Assembly: GCA_014529385.2 (NCBI GenBank)
Contig: CM043953.1
Location: forward strand, 86,520,342 to 86,584,341
Source: Adiantum capillus-veneris
Taxonomy: Eukaryota; Streptophyta; Polypodiopsida; Polypodiales; Pteridaceae
Direction: 5' to 3'
Length of the DNA: 64,000 nt
The first letter of the stretch is position 1. Every line of letters starts with the position of its first letter. Shown in pieces: positions 1-9,900 of this stretch. A program made the translations under genes and the position numbers. The notes beneath the pieces were generated by a model. It saw nothing but the letters and a program-made list of their open reading frames with translations, made no database searches and was not told where the DNA came from.

Positions 1-64
1 GAAAGAGGGTGGTTCCACTGTAAATACTGGTTTCACTACAAATGCAGCCATTGTTGAGTCTTTT

Positions 65-1336
65 GTGAAAGGCGATTGTGTTACTGATGTTGATGTAGAA
101 TGGGTTTTTAGTGCAGAGTGCACTTACAATCCGGATGTCCATGATGCATGCTTGTCAGTTGCTGCAGATTCACATGTGTGGTATTTCAACAGTGGTGCTA
201 CAAAGCACATTACCTCACATCGTGAATTGTTCACCTCTCTCGAGTCTGTCCCTCATGGAAATTCAGTCACTTGTGCCAACAGTGCCTCTTATCCGGTTCA
301 GGGAGTTGGAAAGATTGTGCTTACTGTTGCTAATGGCAGTTCTTTCACACTTGTTGATGCACTTTATGTACTTGGGATCAAGAAGAATCTCTTGTCTGTA
401 TCCGCACTTGCTAGACTTGGACCTGTAGTCAAATTTGTGGATGATAGATGTATAGTTCATGATCTCAATTCTGATGATGAAATTGTTGCATCTGGCCTTT
501 TGTGCCGTGGGCTGTATAAGCTCACTTTGTATGACAAGTGTAGACAAAATTTTGCAGATGCTGTTGCAGATTCAAGGGCTATTTCAGATGCAAAACTTTG
601 GCATGCACGATTTGGTCATCTAAATTTTGCCAGTTTGCTGCGTTTGCAAAAATCTGATATGGTTGCTTCTTTGTCGCCTCTTGAAGCACCTGTCAAACAT
701 GTTTGTGAAGGTTGTATTTTGGGTAAGATGCAGCGTTCTAAGTTTCCAAAGGATGGTTCAGTTGTTCGGGCCACATGCAGGTTGCAGCTTGTGCATAGTG
801 ATGTTTGTGGGCCCATGCAAACTCCGTCCTTGGGCAATTACCTGTACTTTGTGACTTTCATTGATGATTACTCCAGGCATGCATGGGTATTTCCACCTAA
901 AGCAAAGTCCGAAGTTCTTATGTGCTTCAAACAATTTCTGGCTATGGTTGAAAATGTATCATAATGTACTATGGGCACCCTCCGTTCCGATTGAGGGGGG
1001 GAGTATATGTCTCATGAATTTAATGCATTTTTAGCTAGTCGTGGGATAAAACACCAATGTACAGTGCCTTATACACCTCAGCAAAATGGTGTTGCTGAGA
1101 GGAAAAATAGGTCACTTACGGAAATGGCACGATGTATGGTCAAAAGTCAAGCTTTGCCGCATTTTTTTTTACTTGAGGCCATCGTGTGTGCCACTTATGT
1201 ACGAAACAGGTCTCCTACGAAAGCTTTGCAGTCTATTACTCCATATGAAGCATGGAATGATAGAAAGCCTTCTATTGAGCACATGCGTGTTTTTGGCTAT
1301 TTGGCATATGCTTTGATGCCACAAACACAGCGCTGA
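65..1336 (+). pseudogene. pol: Copia-1 protease and integrase core, broken
   Basis: The protease motif reads WYFNSGATKHIT at about 181-216, where the family has an aspartate (D-S/T-G-A). The catalytic Asp is replaced by Asn here, while Copia-2 keeps Asp. It is followed by the pre-integrase motif HARFGHLNF (about 604-630), the zinc-finger part HVCEGCILGK, and the integrase core with SDVCGP (first Asp) and FIDDYSR. A TAA stop at 962-964 and a TGA in place of the Arg codon of the R-GGEYM motif near 990 interrupt the core. The frame then resumes with PYTPQQNGVAERKNRS, which holds the catalytic Glu. A further TGA at 1334-1336 ends this part. Confidence 0.93.
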
Positions 1337-1339
1337 AAA

Positions 1340-2803
1340 TTGGATGATAAGGCTGTCAAATGTATTTTTGTTGGTTATAGTACTGAAAGCAAAGGTTACG
1401 GGTTGTATCATCCGCAAACAAAGCATATTCTGGTTTCACGGGATGTAGTGTTTGTGGAAGATTCTGTTCAGCCCTTGCTGTCATGTACTAGAGACAGTAA
1501 TGTAAGCTCACATGACATTTATGACACTTTGTTGCCTCTTTTCAGTGGTGGAAATACGAATGTAAGTTCCAATGAAGCAAATGTACAGCCTATGGGGGTT
1601 TCCAAAAATGTTACAGATCAACCTATTACTAATGCAGATGTACATGATGTACTTGATGAGGAAAGGGCTGAAAATGAGCAGGCTAGAGGTATGCAAAAAT
1701 GGATGGTGCACACTTTTTGTGATAGTAAATTGGATGCACCTTTGTCTAGTCGTACTCGTTCAGGCTCTTGCCATGCATCTTATGCATCAGATTGTTATGC
1801 TTTGGCTGTGTCTAGCTTACATGATGTTGAGGAGCCTCTGTCTTTTGATGAAGCACAGAATTCAAAAAATTGGATGGCTGCCATGCAATGCACTTATAGA
1901 AAATTGGATGGCTGCCATGCAATTAGAATATGATGCACTTATAGAAAATGATACATGGACTTTATGTGATTTTCCTCCTGGCAAAAAGGTCATTGGAACG
2001 AAGTGGGTTTACAAATTGAAACGCAAGCCGGATGGTGACATCGATCGCCATAAGGCTCAACTTGTTGCAAAGGGTTATGCACAGCAAAAAGGCATAGATT
2101 ATGAAGAGAATTTTGCTCCCACTTGTCGTATGACTACTGTGCGTTTTCTATGTGCATTGGTAGCTCATTTTGGTTGGCATGTACATCAATCAAACATTAT
2201 TACCGCTTTCTTGAATGGTGACATATTTGAGGAAGTTTATGTAACGGAGCCTCGCGGTTTTGTCAAGAAAAGAAAAATGGACAAAGTGTGCAAATGTAAC
2301 AAGGCTTTGTATGGGTTGAAGGAATCTCCTCGTGCTTGGTATGAGAAAGCTGACACTCATTTGTTCAAACAAGTCTTTCGTAACATCCAACAGAAAGCAC
2401 ATTGTATGTAAAGTGTGAGGGTCATGTACTTCTCATTGTGGTTCTTTATGTAGATGATTTGTTGATCACTGGACCAAATAAGAGACATATTGCTGAAATT
2501 AAAGCTGATTTGAATGCTACTTTTAAGATGAAAGATTTGGGGTTGTTGCATCATTGTTTGGGCATACAGTTTAGGCAGTGTGATGGTGGTATTTCCTTGT
2601 GTCAGAAAAGTTACATAGAGACATTGCTATGTAAGTTTGGACTTGAGGATTGCAAACCTATTGCCACTCCCATGGAAACAGGTTTGAACTTGAGTCTACA
2701 TGATGCTGGTGATCCTGCTGATGTCACTCTTTACCAAAGTACTGTTGGCTGCCTCATTTATGTATGCAACACGAGGCCGGATATTTCGTTTGCAATTGCA
2801 TAG
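1340..2803 (+). pseudogene. pol: Copia-1 integrase tail and reverse transcriptase, frame-broken
   Basis: The segment starts with KCIFVGYS, the conserved end of Copia integrase, and runs through a poorly conserved linker to the RT. RT motifs seen are GTKWVYKLKRKPDG, RHKAQLVAKGYAQQKGIDY, NIITAFLNGD (the first catalytic Asp position is changed to Asn in HQSNIITAFL), KALYGLKESPRAWYEK and the YVDDLLITG box at about 2450-2476. A direct duplication at 1869-1947 shifts the frame just before the RT, and a second shift lies near 2372-2402. The RT domain ends with TRPDISFAIA and a stop at 2801-2803. It would have copied element RNA into DNA in virus-like particles. Confidence 0.92.
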
Positions 2804-3383
2804 CCCAGGGTCTAAGCATTGGCAGGCTATCAAGAGGATTTTCCGCTACCTTAGTGTCTTTTTACATTTTGGCTTGTTTTATCCCAAGGGGGGATCATTG
2901 CCGCCAGACTTACATGCTTTTTTGGACTCAGATTGGGCTGGTTGTTTTGACACAAGAGTGTCCACAAGTGGTTTTTGTTTCATGCTTGGTAGTTCATGCA
3001 TATCATGGTTGAGCGAGAAGCAACCTATTGTGGCCACTTTGAGTTGTGAGGCTGAGTACATGGCAGTCTTCACAGCTACGGTTGAGTGTGTATGGCTCGG
3101 ACGCCTAATGGCTGATTTGGGTGTTGGACAGGACACTGCCAACACTATCTACACTGACAGTCAGAGCTCATTGGCAGTTGTGAGTAACCCAGTTGTTCAT
3201 GCTCGTAAAAAGCACATTGAGGTGCATTACCACTATGTCAGGGAGAGGCTCTCAGTAGGAGAGATCAGCTTGGCTTATGTGCCAACACAGGACAACCTTG
3301 CAGATCCTTTCACAAAGGCATTGTCTCATGAGAAGCTGGAAGCTTGTTGCAAAGTTTTGGGCTTACTCCCCTTTGTGGACTGA
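2804..3383 (+). pseudogene. pol: Copia-1 RNase H domain
   Basis: After a frame change near 2803 the sequence reads KHWQAIKRIFRYL, then the RNase H motifs DSDWAG, SCEAEYMA, TDSQSSLAV and KHIEVHYHYVRE. The last motif line, QDNLADPFTKALS, is the usual end of Copia pol, and the frame closes with a stop at 3381-3383. All acidic active-site positions expected of the family are present, so this domain is better preserved than the rest. It would digest RNA from the RNA-DNA hybrid. It is not expressible as part of a working polyprotein because of the upstream breaks. Confidence 0.93.
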
Positions 3384-3457
3384 TCATGTCCTCGGGCATG
3401 GCACTTCCCTTTACTCATGTGCCAACTCTTGTTCACCGCATCACTCCAGGGGGTATT

Positions 3458-3686
3458 TGTTACCATATACATGTGGTAGTGACGTGTGTGAACACACTAG
3501 GACCGCCGGGGCATTTTTTCCCTCTTTAGGAGGTTTTTCCCCCCGAGAATTGTATATACGCCCATCACTACCTAGGGCTATCTATCCTTCCATTGCACAC
3601 TAAGTAACACACTCTCTATTGTGTGCCTTGAGCTTCCTTCTTCTTCTCCAAGCTATGTGCGTTTCTCTGCAACCCTAATTTCAACA
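3458..3686 (+). repeat. Copia-1 3' LTR (229 bp)
   Basis: The LTR begins TGTTACCATATACATG and ends TTTCAACA. It has the same length as the 229-bp 5' LTR of Copia-2 and aligns over its whole length. A purine-rich tract (CCAGGGGG, 3446-3453) sits just upstream, as expected for a polypurine tract (PPT). Confidence 0.93.
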
Positions 3687-3928
3687 TGAATTATGGAGCA
3701 TGCATGTCTTCTCAGATTGCGAATTAGAGCTCTGGATAGCAAGTTATGTCTATTTGAAGATTTTTTGGGGGCTGAGTGTGTCCACTTCCTTGCATCAGAG
3801 GATGCGCCATCTGGCATATTTTTGGCCTCACCAATGTTCTTGGTGATAGTATCCATCATGTGGAGTTAGCACAAATTGACAATTCGTCGATTGGATGCTT
3901 GGTCAGTAAAATATGGCGAGTCGAAATG
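3687..3928. other. Unassigned spacer
   Basis: No coding similarity or repeat structure is recognised between the Copia-1 LTR and the first block shared with TR-GAG-1. Confidence 0.5.
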
Positions 3929-4158
3929 GGCGGCAGGTTCTAGGAAGGATAATGCAAGTAATTTTCTTGGTTTTTTGACGGCCCCGGATAGCGAGCTCAA
4001 AAGGGTCAGAAGGTGGTGAGATTCTCATGGCGCGGGGCCGACACGATGGGAATCCGACACGGCTTTGTAGTGCGGCCATCTGATAAGGGAGCAACAAACG
4101 GCAGGGCATCCAATGCAAGCAGAAAAAGGCCTTTTTTTAAGTTAAGTGGGGGAATTTT
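3929..4158 (+). repeat. Leftover 3' internal end of a second TR-GAG-1 copy
   Basis: This stretch aligns with 7627-7854, the 3' end of the TR-GAG-1 internal region, including the PPT-like AAGTTAAGTGGGGG immediately before the LTR. Upstream similarity stops at about 3929, where the older copy is truncated. Confidence 0.8.
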
Positions 4159-4514
4159 TGAGAAGCTTGGAAGGCTCCAAAGGGCGAACCCCCACAGGCT
4201 GCCACATGGCACTGGAGAAACTCACACATGAGCGGATGCGGCCTTGGATGAGAGAGTATCAGAGCTGGAGCATACGCTCATTGAAGTATCACATGGAGAA
4301 TGATCTCCGAGGAGCGTTGGAGATGGAGTAGCTTTATTGGGTGCTGCACTAGCGGCATTCAGCGCGAGCATGGTGGCGCAGGAGGGCGCAGCCGCCAGTT
4401 TTTGGCGGGTTCCGGCGATGGCCGGCAGTTCTTCCTCGGCACCATTAGTAGGTGATGTGGCAGGTAGTCAGTCCCACATCCTTGAAGGCCCAATATTTTG
4501 AAGGCGAGGGTGAG

Positions 4515-4538
4515 GGAATTAGCGATATTGCTAATGCC
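4515..4538. promoter_or_regulatory. Palindromic motif, copy 1 of the central LTR
   Basis: GGAATTAGC and GCTAATGCC face each other across six bases. The counterpart at 8174-8197 is a perfect 9-bp inverted repeat. Function is unknown; it may be a dimeric factor site in U3. Confidence 0.5.
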
Positions 4539-4570
4539 TCCCCGGCTTGAAGTAAGGGGCGTGCCCCATG

Positions 4571-4574
<4 letters not shown>

Positions 4575-4626
<52 letters not shown>
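4575..4626 (+). repeat. (GA)n microsatellite, 52 bp
   Basis: An uninterrupted GA tract inside the LTR. The matching tract in the other LTR is about 120 bp, so the lengths diverged after insertion. Confidence 0.97.
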
Positions 4627-4629
<3 letters not shown>

Positions 4630-5020
4630 CCGAATCGAGATAGCCGAGAGCCGAAAGGGTGGCCATTTCAAAGGGCAACTGGGAGGGGCCACCATGTGTA
4701 CAAGTGGTGGGCGAGCCCATTTCAAGGCCAGGCTAGTCCAAATGTGGGCCAAAAGCAAAGGAATCCAAGGGAGTCGTCTGAGGAGAAGGCTAGGGGAAGG
4801 AGGATAAAGTCAGAGGTGGATCAAATGCCAAGGGAAAGCTCCCATGTGAAACAAAGAAAGAGAGAGAGCCCTAGGGGGCCGCCATGTGAGCAAGAAGTCC
4901 GAGGAGATGGCCGGGACCCAATCGAAGGGATCAAAAGGGGAGATCAAAAGGGTAGTGCAATGCTAGGCTCCCTGAAGGGTAAAAATAATAAAGAAAAAGG
5001 GAAAAAATTAAAAGTGCCTA

Positions 5021-5048
5021 GGGGCATTAGCGATGTCCCTAATGCACC
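5021..5048. promoter_or_regulatory. Palindromic motif, copy 2 of the central LTR
   Basis: GGCATTAGC, then CCTAATGCA after six bases: a second version of the motif seen at 4515. It lies about 130 bp upstream of the TATA box. Confidence 0.5.
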
Positions 5049-5180
5049 TCCCCTCAAGTGCAAAAGAAAGAGAAAGAGAGTAGATGAAGCCAGAGGCGGC
5101 TACCTCCTCCCAAAGTTACCAAATGTGGATGCAAAGTGGACCAATCAAAGCCAAGATGCCCAAATTGAAAGGGGCACCCC

Positions 5181-5188
5181 TATATAAA
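5181..5188 (+). promoter_or_regulatory. LTR TATA box
   Basis: TATATAAA follows GGGGCACCCC, is conserved at the same place in the other LTR (8908-8915), and lies about 600 bp before the LTR end. It is the likely core promoter of the element. Confidence 0.6.
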
Positions 5189-5793
5189 CCATTTTTGAGC
5201 CTTTTTTCATGCTTTTTGCCAGAGCAGGCTTCTTGCCAAGGCCTTGAGCCGGTGAGCCTGCAGAGAGCCAAGATAGAGAGTGTGTGTGAGTTCTTGGGTT
5301 GGATTTTTGTGCAGAGGTGTGTGCTTGCAAAGCCCCAAGTGTGTGTTTTCTTGCCTGGCAACCATGTGGGTGTGCAGTTTGATGTAAATGAGTTGTAAAG
5401 AGTGTTTGAGCAATGGTGAACCCTCTGTTGCCTTGTCATGCTGTCGTTTCCCCTTCCCCCCTTCTCTTTCTCTTGATTTTGAGTTTCCCCTCGGTGCCGG
5501 CAGTGTGGATGTTTGTGCCACCCCGGACCGACGGTCTTTTGTATACGAGAGTGAGATTGAGCGGCTGTGTGCATGTGTAAGGGTGGAGATCGACCATGGC
5601 AGGAGGTGTGCGTTATGTGGTGGATTTGTGGAGTGTGTGAACAGATGAAATTGAGCAGGCGGTGGTTTGCTAGTGAGAAGTGTGTTTTTGAAGGTGTTTT
5701 CTGAGAGGATAGGGGTGTTGTGGATACCTTGAGTTATAGAGAGGCCCCTGTGTTTGTGCCAGGCGTCTTCCCCCATTCCCCCTCTCCATCTTC

Positions 5794-5803
5794 TGGTGCC
5801 CCC
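5794..5803 (+). other. TR-GAG-1 primer-binding site
   Basis: TGGTGCCCCC lies five bases after the LTR end. The identical string is at the same place in TR-GAG-2. It would pair with a tRNA ending GGGGGCACCA, so the primer differs from the initiator-Met tRNA used by the Copia and Gypsy elements here. Confidence 0.65.
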
Positions 5804-5896
5804 ACTGAGGAGCGTGCTGATGCTCCTAGTTGGAGTCAAAGTGGTGACTTTGGTGATGCCAAAGGTGCGGCCTTTGAAGGGCAGGTGCTGCTAGTG

Positions 5897-6387
5897 ATGG
5901 CTTGGGCCAGCTTTCTCATTTTCATTAGGGTCGAAGATGTGGAAACCTGGCTTCAAGTCTATGGATTTTTCGTGTTGGAAAGCGGTCTATCGAGAGAAGA
6001 TGGTGCGGTACAAGTGTTCCCTCTCTTGGTTCGTGGTAAAGCGAGGCTATGGTTCGATGGCCTGCGTGATGAAGAAAAGGCAAATCGTGAAGCCCTAGTA
6101 GAGGTCGCTTTTTGAAGAAGATTCGTAGAGGATGTGCAGTTGGACGAGTTGAAGCAAAGTTTGGAAGGAGATTTTTTCAAGCGTTCGAGTGGGAGTTTGA
6201 AGCCCTGTGGGGGAAATTGATCAAGGTAATTGCTGCAGAAAACGCCAAATTTTTAAAGTTGAGTAAATTCATGGATTGTCTGCATGAGGAAGTGCGTGAT
6301 AAGGTGGAAATAGATGGCTCGGTGTCGTATGAAGAGGCGATAGCTCTAACGAAAGGGCGGACCAAAAAAGATATTGAAGAAGCGTGA
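5897..6387 (+). pseudogene. gag: TR-GAG-1 Gag (capsid) domain, frame-broken
   Basis: The chosen start ATG (5897) aligns with the start of the better-preserved Gag of TR-GAG-2. Shared features are an acidic W-L pair near residue 18 and the LVRGKARLWFDGL block, typical of the retrotransposon Gag (Retrotrans_gag) family that packages element RNA. A stop at 6113-6115 and two frame changes follow; coding resumes at about 6185 with EWEFEALWGKLI and KFMDCLHEEVRDKV, which match TR-GAG-2. No CCHC zinc knuckle is seen. The copy is dead, but its ancestry as Gag is clear. Confidence 0.8.
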
Positions 6388-7240
6388 AGCTAGGCAGGGT
6401 TTGCAAGGCGCAGTGATGCCAAAGCAGTGTGATGTGGTGGTAGCCGAGCCACAGGTGGTACAAAGAGAAGTGCAAAAGCGAGAAGAACCAAGGGTTCTTT
6501 GGCTACAAAGAGACAGGGTGGTTCCTATGCCGAAGATGTCGGCTAGAGCGGATCCAATTGTGGAGGACGTGCAAGCGGTTCCAGAGTGGACAAAGGAGGT
6601 GCTGCCAAGTCAAAGTGCGGCTGTAGAAGGTCCATTGAAGGGTGGTAAAGAACAAATAGTGTGGTTTGCAGACAAGGTCAAAGACGTGAAGCTAGAGGAG
6701 ATTCTTGAGCTTGAGATAGAGGAAGAGTTTGAGTCAAGTGACAATAGCTCTATAGATGCAGACACGAGTTGGGAGACCGATTCATCTCAATCCAGGTATG
6801 ATGAGTTTGATCTCTTGCATGTGAGTAGAGAGGCAGCGGATGTATGTAAGGAGCAGCATGAAACACAAGCTGAGGTGCCTAGTGAAGACCAAGTCAAGCA
6901 GTCTAGGCCTACATGTGGTGAAGAGCAGGTAAAGGTGATGTGTGGTGCCATGCTAATGGCCATGTTGATGAAAGTAGCTCTGAAATGTTCCATAATGGTG
7001 CACCAGGTGCAAAGTTTTGACAAAAGGTATAAAGCAGCCATGCCTGTGGAAGAAGACGAGGATGATGCGATAGAGGACGAGTTTCTCTCTTCCTTGGTGG
7101 AGCATGATGTAGTAGAAGAGCAAGTGATTGAAGCCGACAAGCAAGTGGTGCTTATCGACCTTGAAGGGCCAGTAGTTGTGGAGGAGCTCAACGATGCTGG
7201 AATTGAGTGCATGACAGGTGAGAAGGGCAGTGTAGAGTAA
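6374..7240 (+). pseudogene. TR-GAG-1 acidic middle region of the polyprotein
   Basis: An open frame of 288 codons follows Gag and probably continued it before frameshifts. It is rich in Glu, Asp, Val and Ser. It contains DADTSWETDSSQ and a hydrophobic block MCGAMLMAMLMKVAL (about 6938-6982) that align with TR-GAG-2 blocks SFWETSEED and LCGTMLMMMLIKVAI. I recognise no protein family. The hydrophobic block is about 20 residues and might be a buried helix or a membrane-contacting helix. The frame ends at 7238-7240 and the next conserved block lies downstream. Confidence 0.65.
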
Positions 7241-7288
7241 AAAATAGAGGTGCTTCCTACGCAGTCAATGCATTCTGTGATAGGTGAT

Positions 7289-7780
7289 GCAGATTCCAAG
7301 GCGGTGTCTAAGCTTTCCAAGGAGGTCTGTGAGTAGTGGTTGAAACTGATGTTGATAAAAGCGGTTGTGCAGTGGGTCGTTGAGCAAGTGCAGGATCTAC
7401 TAGATGAGGATCTAGCTTTACATGGATGGGAGGGTGGGTCGGGTATGTCAGGTCTATTTGGTGCGACCAATGGTGCAAGTATGTCTTTGGATGGTGACCA
7501 CGATAATGCTCTATTTAGTGTTCTTGGAGGTGCTTTGTCGCGAGTGGACAGTTTGCCAATGAATGCTTGGAGTGGTAGAGGTATGTTGTTGGCAGTTTGG
7601 GTATGTAGTTGGTTAGATGCCTTGGTGCGGCAGGTGCTAGGGAGGACAATGCAGGTAATTTTCTTGGTTTTTTGGCTGCCTCGGATAGCGTCCTCAAAAG
7701 GGTCAAAAGGCGGTGATATTTTCACGACGTGGGACCGACACAATGGGAATACGGCATGGCTTTGCAGCACAGCCATCTAA
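7289..7780 (+). pseudogene. TR-GAG-1 conserved C-terminal module, unknown family
   Basis: The block begins KLSKEVCE and continues, after one in-frame TAG (7334-7336) where the related element has a Trp codon, with WLKLMLIKAVVQWVVEQVQ, then LLDEDLALHGWEGG and, further on, VDS...SGRGML...WLDALV. The same blocks in the same order occur in TR-GAG-2. Over codons 7349-7438 against 26187-26276, 15 of 18 changed codons are synonymous. This shows past selection on the protein. The helix-rich, Trp-bearing character suggests a folded domain, but no family is recognised. The region ends shortly before the PPT. Confidence 0.7.
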
Positions 7781-7840
7781 AAAGGGGGCAACAAATGGCA
7801 GGGCATCCAATGCAAGCAAAAAAAATCTTTCTTTTAGTTA

Positions 7841-7850
7841 AGTGGGGGAA
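7841..7850 (+). other. TR-GAG-1 polypurine tract
   Basis: AGTGGGGGAA immediately precedes the LTR starting at 7855; the same tract stands left of the central LTR. Confidence 0.65.
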
Positions 7851-8173
7851 TTTTTAAGAAGCTTGGAAGGCTCCAAAGGGCGAACCCCCACAGGCTGCCA
7901 TGTGGTGCCAAAGAACTCCCACATGGGTGGATGCTGCCTTGGATGAGAGAGTATAGCAGTTGGAGCATGCACTCATTGAAGTATCATATGGAGAATGAGC
8001 TCCGAGGAGCGTTGGCGATGGATTAGCTCTATTGGGCGCTGCACTGGTGACATTCAACGCGGGCATGGTGGCGCAGGAGGGCGTCAGTGCCAGTTTTTGG
8101 CGGGCTCAGGCAATGGCCGGCAATTCTTGTTGGGGGCCATCAGTAGGCGACGTAAGGGGCATGCAAGGGTGAG

Positions 8174-8197
8174 GGCATTAGCAATATCGCTAATGCC
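8174..8197. promoter_or_regulatory. Perfect palindrome in the right LTR, copy 1
   Basis: GGCATTAGC-AATATC-GCTAATGCC: perfect 9-bp arms around a 6-bp spacer. Confidence 0.55.
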
Positions 8198-8229
8198 TCC
8201 TTGGCTTGAAGTAAGGGGTGTGCCCCATG

Positions 8230-8354
<125 letters not shown>

Positions 8355-8748
8355 TTTCGAATCCAGATAGTCGGGAGCCTAAAGGGTGGCCATTTCAAAG
8401 GGCGACCCGAAGGGGCCGCCATGTGTACAAGTGGTGGCTGAGCCCATTTCAAGGCCAGGCTAGTCCAAACGTGGGCCAAGAGCAAAGAAATCCAAGGGAG
8501 TAGTCTGGGAGAAGGCTAGGGGAAGGAGGATAAATCCAGAGGCGGGTCAAATGCCAAGGGAACACTCCCATGTGAAATAAAGAAAGAGAGAGATCCCTAG
8601 GGGACCGCCATGTGAGCAAGAAGTCCGAGGAGCTGGCCGTGCGCCCAATCGAAGGGATCAAAAGGGGAGATCAAAAGGGCAGTGCGAGGCTAGGCTCCTC
8701 AAAGGGTAAAAATAATAAAGAAAAAGGGGAAAAACTAAAATTTCCCAG

Positions 8749-8773
8749 GGGCATTAGCGATGTCGTTAATGCA
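8749..8773. promoter_or_regulatory. Palindromic motif in the right LTR, copy 2
   Basis: GGGCATTAGC, then GTTAATGCACC: same position and form as 5021-5048. Confidence 0.5.
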
Positions 8774-8907
8774 CCCCCCGTCAAGTGGAAAAGAAAGAGA
8801 AAGAGAGTAGACGAAGCTAGAGGCAGCTACCTCCTCCCAAAGTTACCAAATGTGGATGCAAAGTGGACCAATCAAAGCCCAGATGCCCAAATTGAAAGGG
8901 GCACCCC

Positions 8908-8915
8908 TATATAAA
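8908..8915 (+). promoter_or_regulatory. LTR TATA box
   Basis: TATATAAA in the same context as 5181-5188. Confidence 0.55.
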
Positions 8916-9502
8916 CCATTTTTGAGCCTTTTCTCATGCTTTTTGCCAGAGTAGTCTTCTTGCCAGGGCCTTGAGCCGGTGAGCCTGCAGAGAGCCAAGA
9001 TAGAGAGTGTGTGTGAGTTCTTGGATTGGCTTTTTGTGGAGAGGTGTGCGCCTGCAAAGCCCCAAGTGCACGTTTTCTTGCCTGGCAACCATGTGGGTGC
9101 AACGTTTGATGTAAATGAGTTGTAAAGAGTGTTTGAGTAGTGGTGAAGCCTCTGTTGCCCCGTCTTGATGTCGTTTCCCCTTCCCCCCTTCTCTTTCTCT
9201 TGCTTTTGAGTTTCCCCTCGGTGTCGGCAGTGTGGATGTCTGTGCCCCCCCCGGACCGACGGTCTTTTGTGTGAGAGAGTGAGATTGAGTGGCTGTGTGC
9301 ATGTGTAAGGGTGGAGACCGATTGTTACAGGAGGTGTGCGTTGTGTCGTGAATTTGTGGAGTGTGTGAGTAGGTGGTGGTCTGCTAGTGAGAAGTGTGTT
9401 TTTTAAGGTGTTTTCTAAGAGGATAGGGGTGTTGTGGATACCCTGAGCTATAGAGAGGACCCTATGTTTGTGCCGGGCGTGTTCCCCCATTCCCCCTCTC
9501 CA

Positions 9503-9656
9503 ACGTGGCATGCCATGGCGGTGTTAACTGCCTATGTGGTACACCATGGAGGCCCCCATGTTGTGCCACACGTATCCACGCCAGCCACGTGGCCACGTGG
9601 CCACGCCCAGAGGGGCAGCCCTTGTGGATTGCGGGGGGCCATGGACTATGCATCCA
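9503..9656. other. Target DNA left of Copia-2
   Basis: GC-rich, with repeated CCACGTGG cores (9585-9605). It includes a phrase GTGGATTGCG that recurs to the right of Copia-2 (about 14448-14460). The last five bases (ATCCA, 9652-9656) are the left TSD of Copia-2. Confidence 0.6.
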
Positions 9657-9885
9657 TGTTACCATATACATGTGGTAGTGATGGGTGTGAACACACTAAG
9701 GACTGTCGGGGCATTTTTTCCCTCACTAGGAGGTTTTTTCCCTCGTGCATTGTACATAAGCTCATTCATTCTAGGGCTATCTATCTTTCCATTGCACACT
9801 AAGTAATACACTCTCTGTTGTGTGCCTTGAGCTTCCTTCGTCTTCTCCAAGATGTGTGTGTTTTTTTGCAACCCTAATTCCAACA
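9657..9885 (+). repeat. Copia-2 5' LTR (229 bp)
   Basis: Begins TGTTACCATATACATG and ends AATTCCAACA, directly followed by the PBS. Confidence 0.95.
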
Positions 9886-9887
9886 AT

Positions 9888-9900
9888 TGGTATCAGAGCA
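9888..9900 (+). other. Copia-2 primer-binding site
   Basis: TGGTATCAGAGCA, complementary to the 3' end of initiator methionine tRNA, the standard Copia primer, two bases after the LTR. Confidence 0.95.

Larger units (their letters stand above)
1..3686 (+). mobile_element. Copia-1, LTR retrotransposon, 5' end outside the window
   Basis: The domain order protease, integrase, reverse transcriptase, RNase H, LTR is diagnostic of Ty1/Copia. The window opens just downstream of the gag zinc knuckle, judged by alignment to Copia-2, where base 1 corresponds to about 11164. The coding region is interrupted by several stops, at least three frame breaks and one small tandem duplication, so the copy is dead. 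It belongs to the same family as Copia-2 by near-identical protein and LTR sequence. The 5' LTR, PBS and gag lie left of the window, so the TSD cannot be checked. Confidence 0.95.
4159..5788 (+). repeat. TR-GAG-1 central LTR (1630 bp)
   Basis: The LTR starts TGAGAAGCTTGG and ends CCCCCTCTCCA, followed after five bases by the PBS. It contains a GA microsatellite, two copies of a palindromic motif and a TATATAAA box. A 229-codon open frame at 4498-5187 crosses the microsatellite and the palindromes. It is judged accidental because its counterpart in the other LTR is not kept open. Confidence 0.8.

Noticed and set aside
4498-5187. 229-codon frame in the TR-GAG-1 LTR with an Arg-Glu repeat
   Set aside because: It crosses a GA microsatellite and the palindromes, and the matching region in the other LTR (8231-8914) is split. 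It is LTR sequence, not a gene.
6787-7776. 329-codon Ser/Thr-rich minus-strand frame
   Set aside because: It is the antisense shadow of the acidic polyprotein region of TR-GAG-1, whose plus-strand reading is supported by the homologous element.
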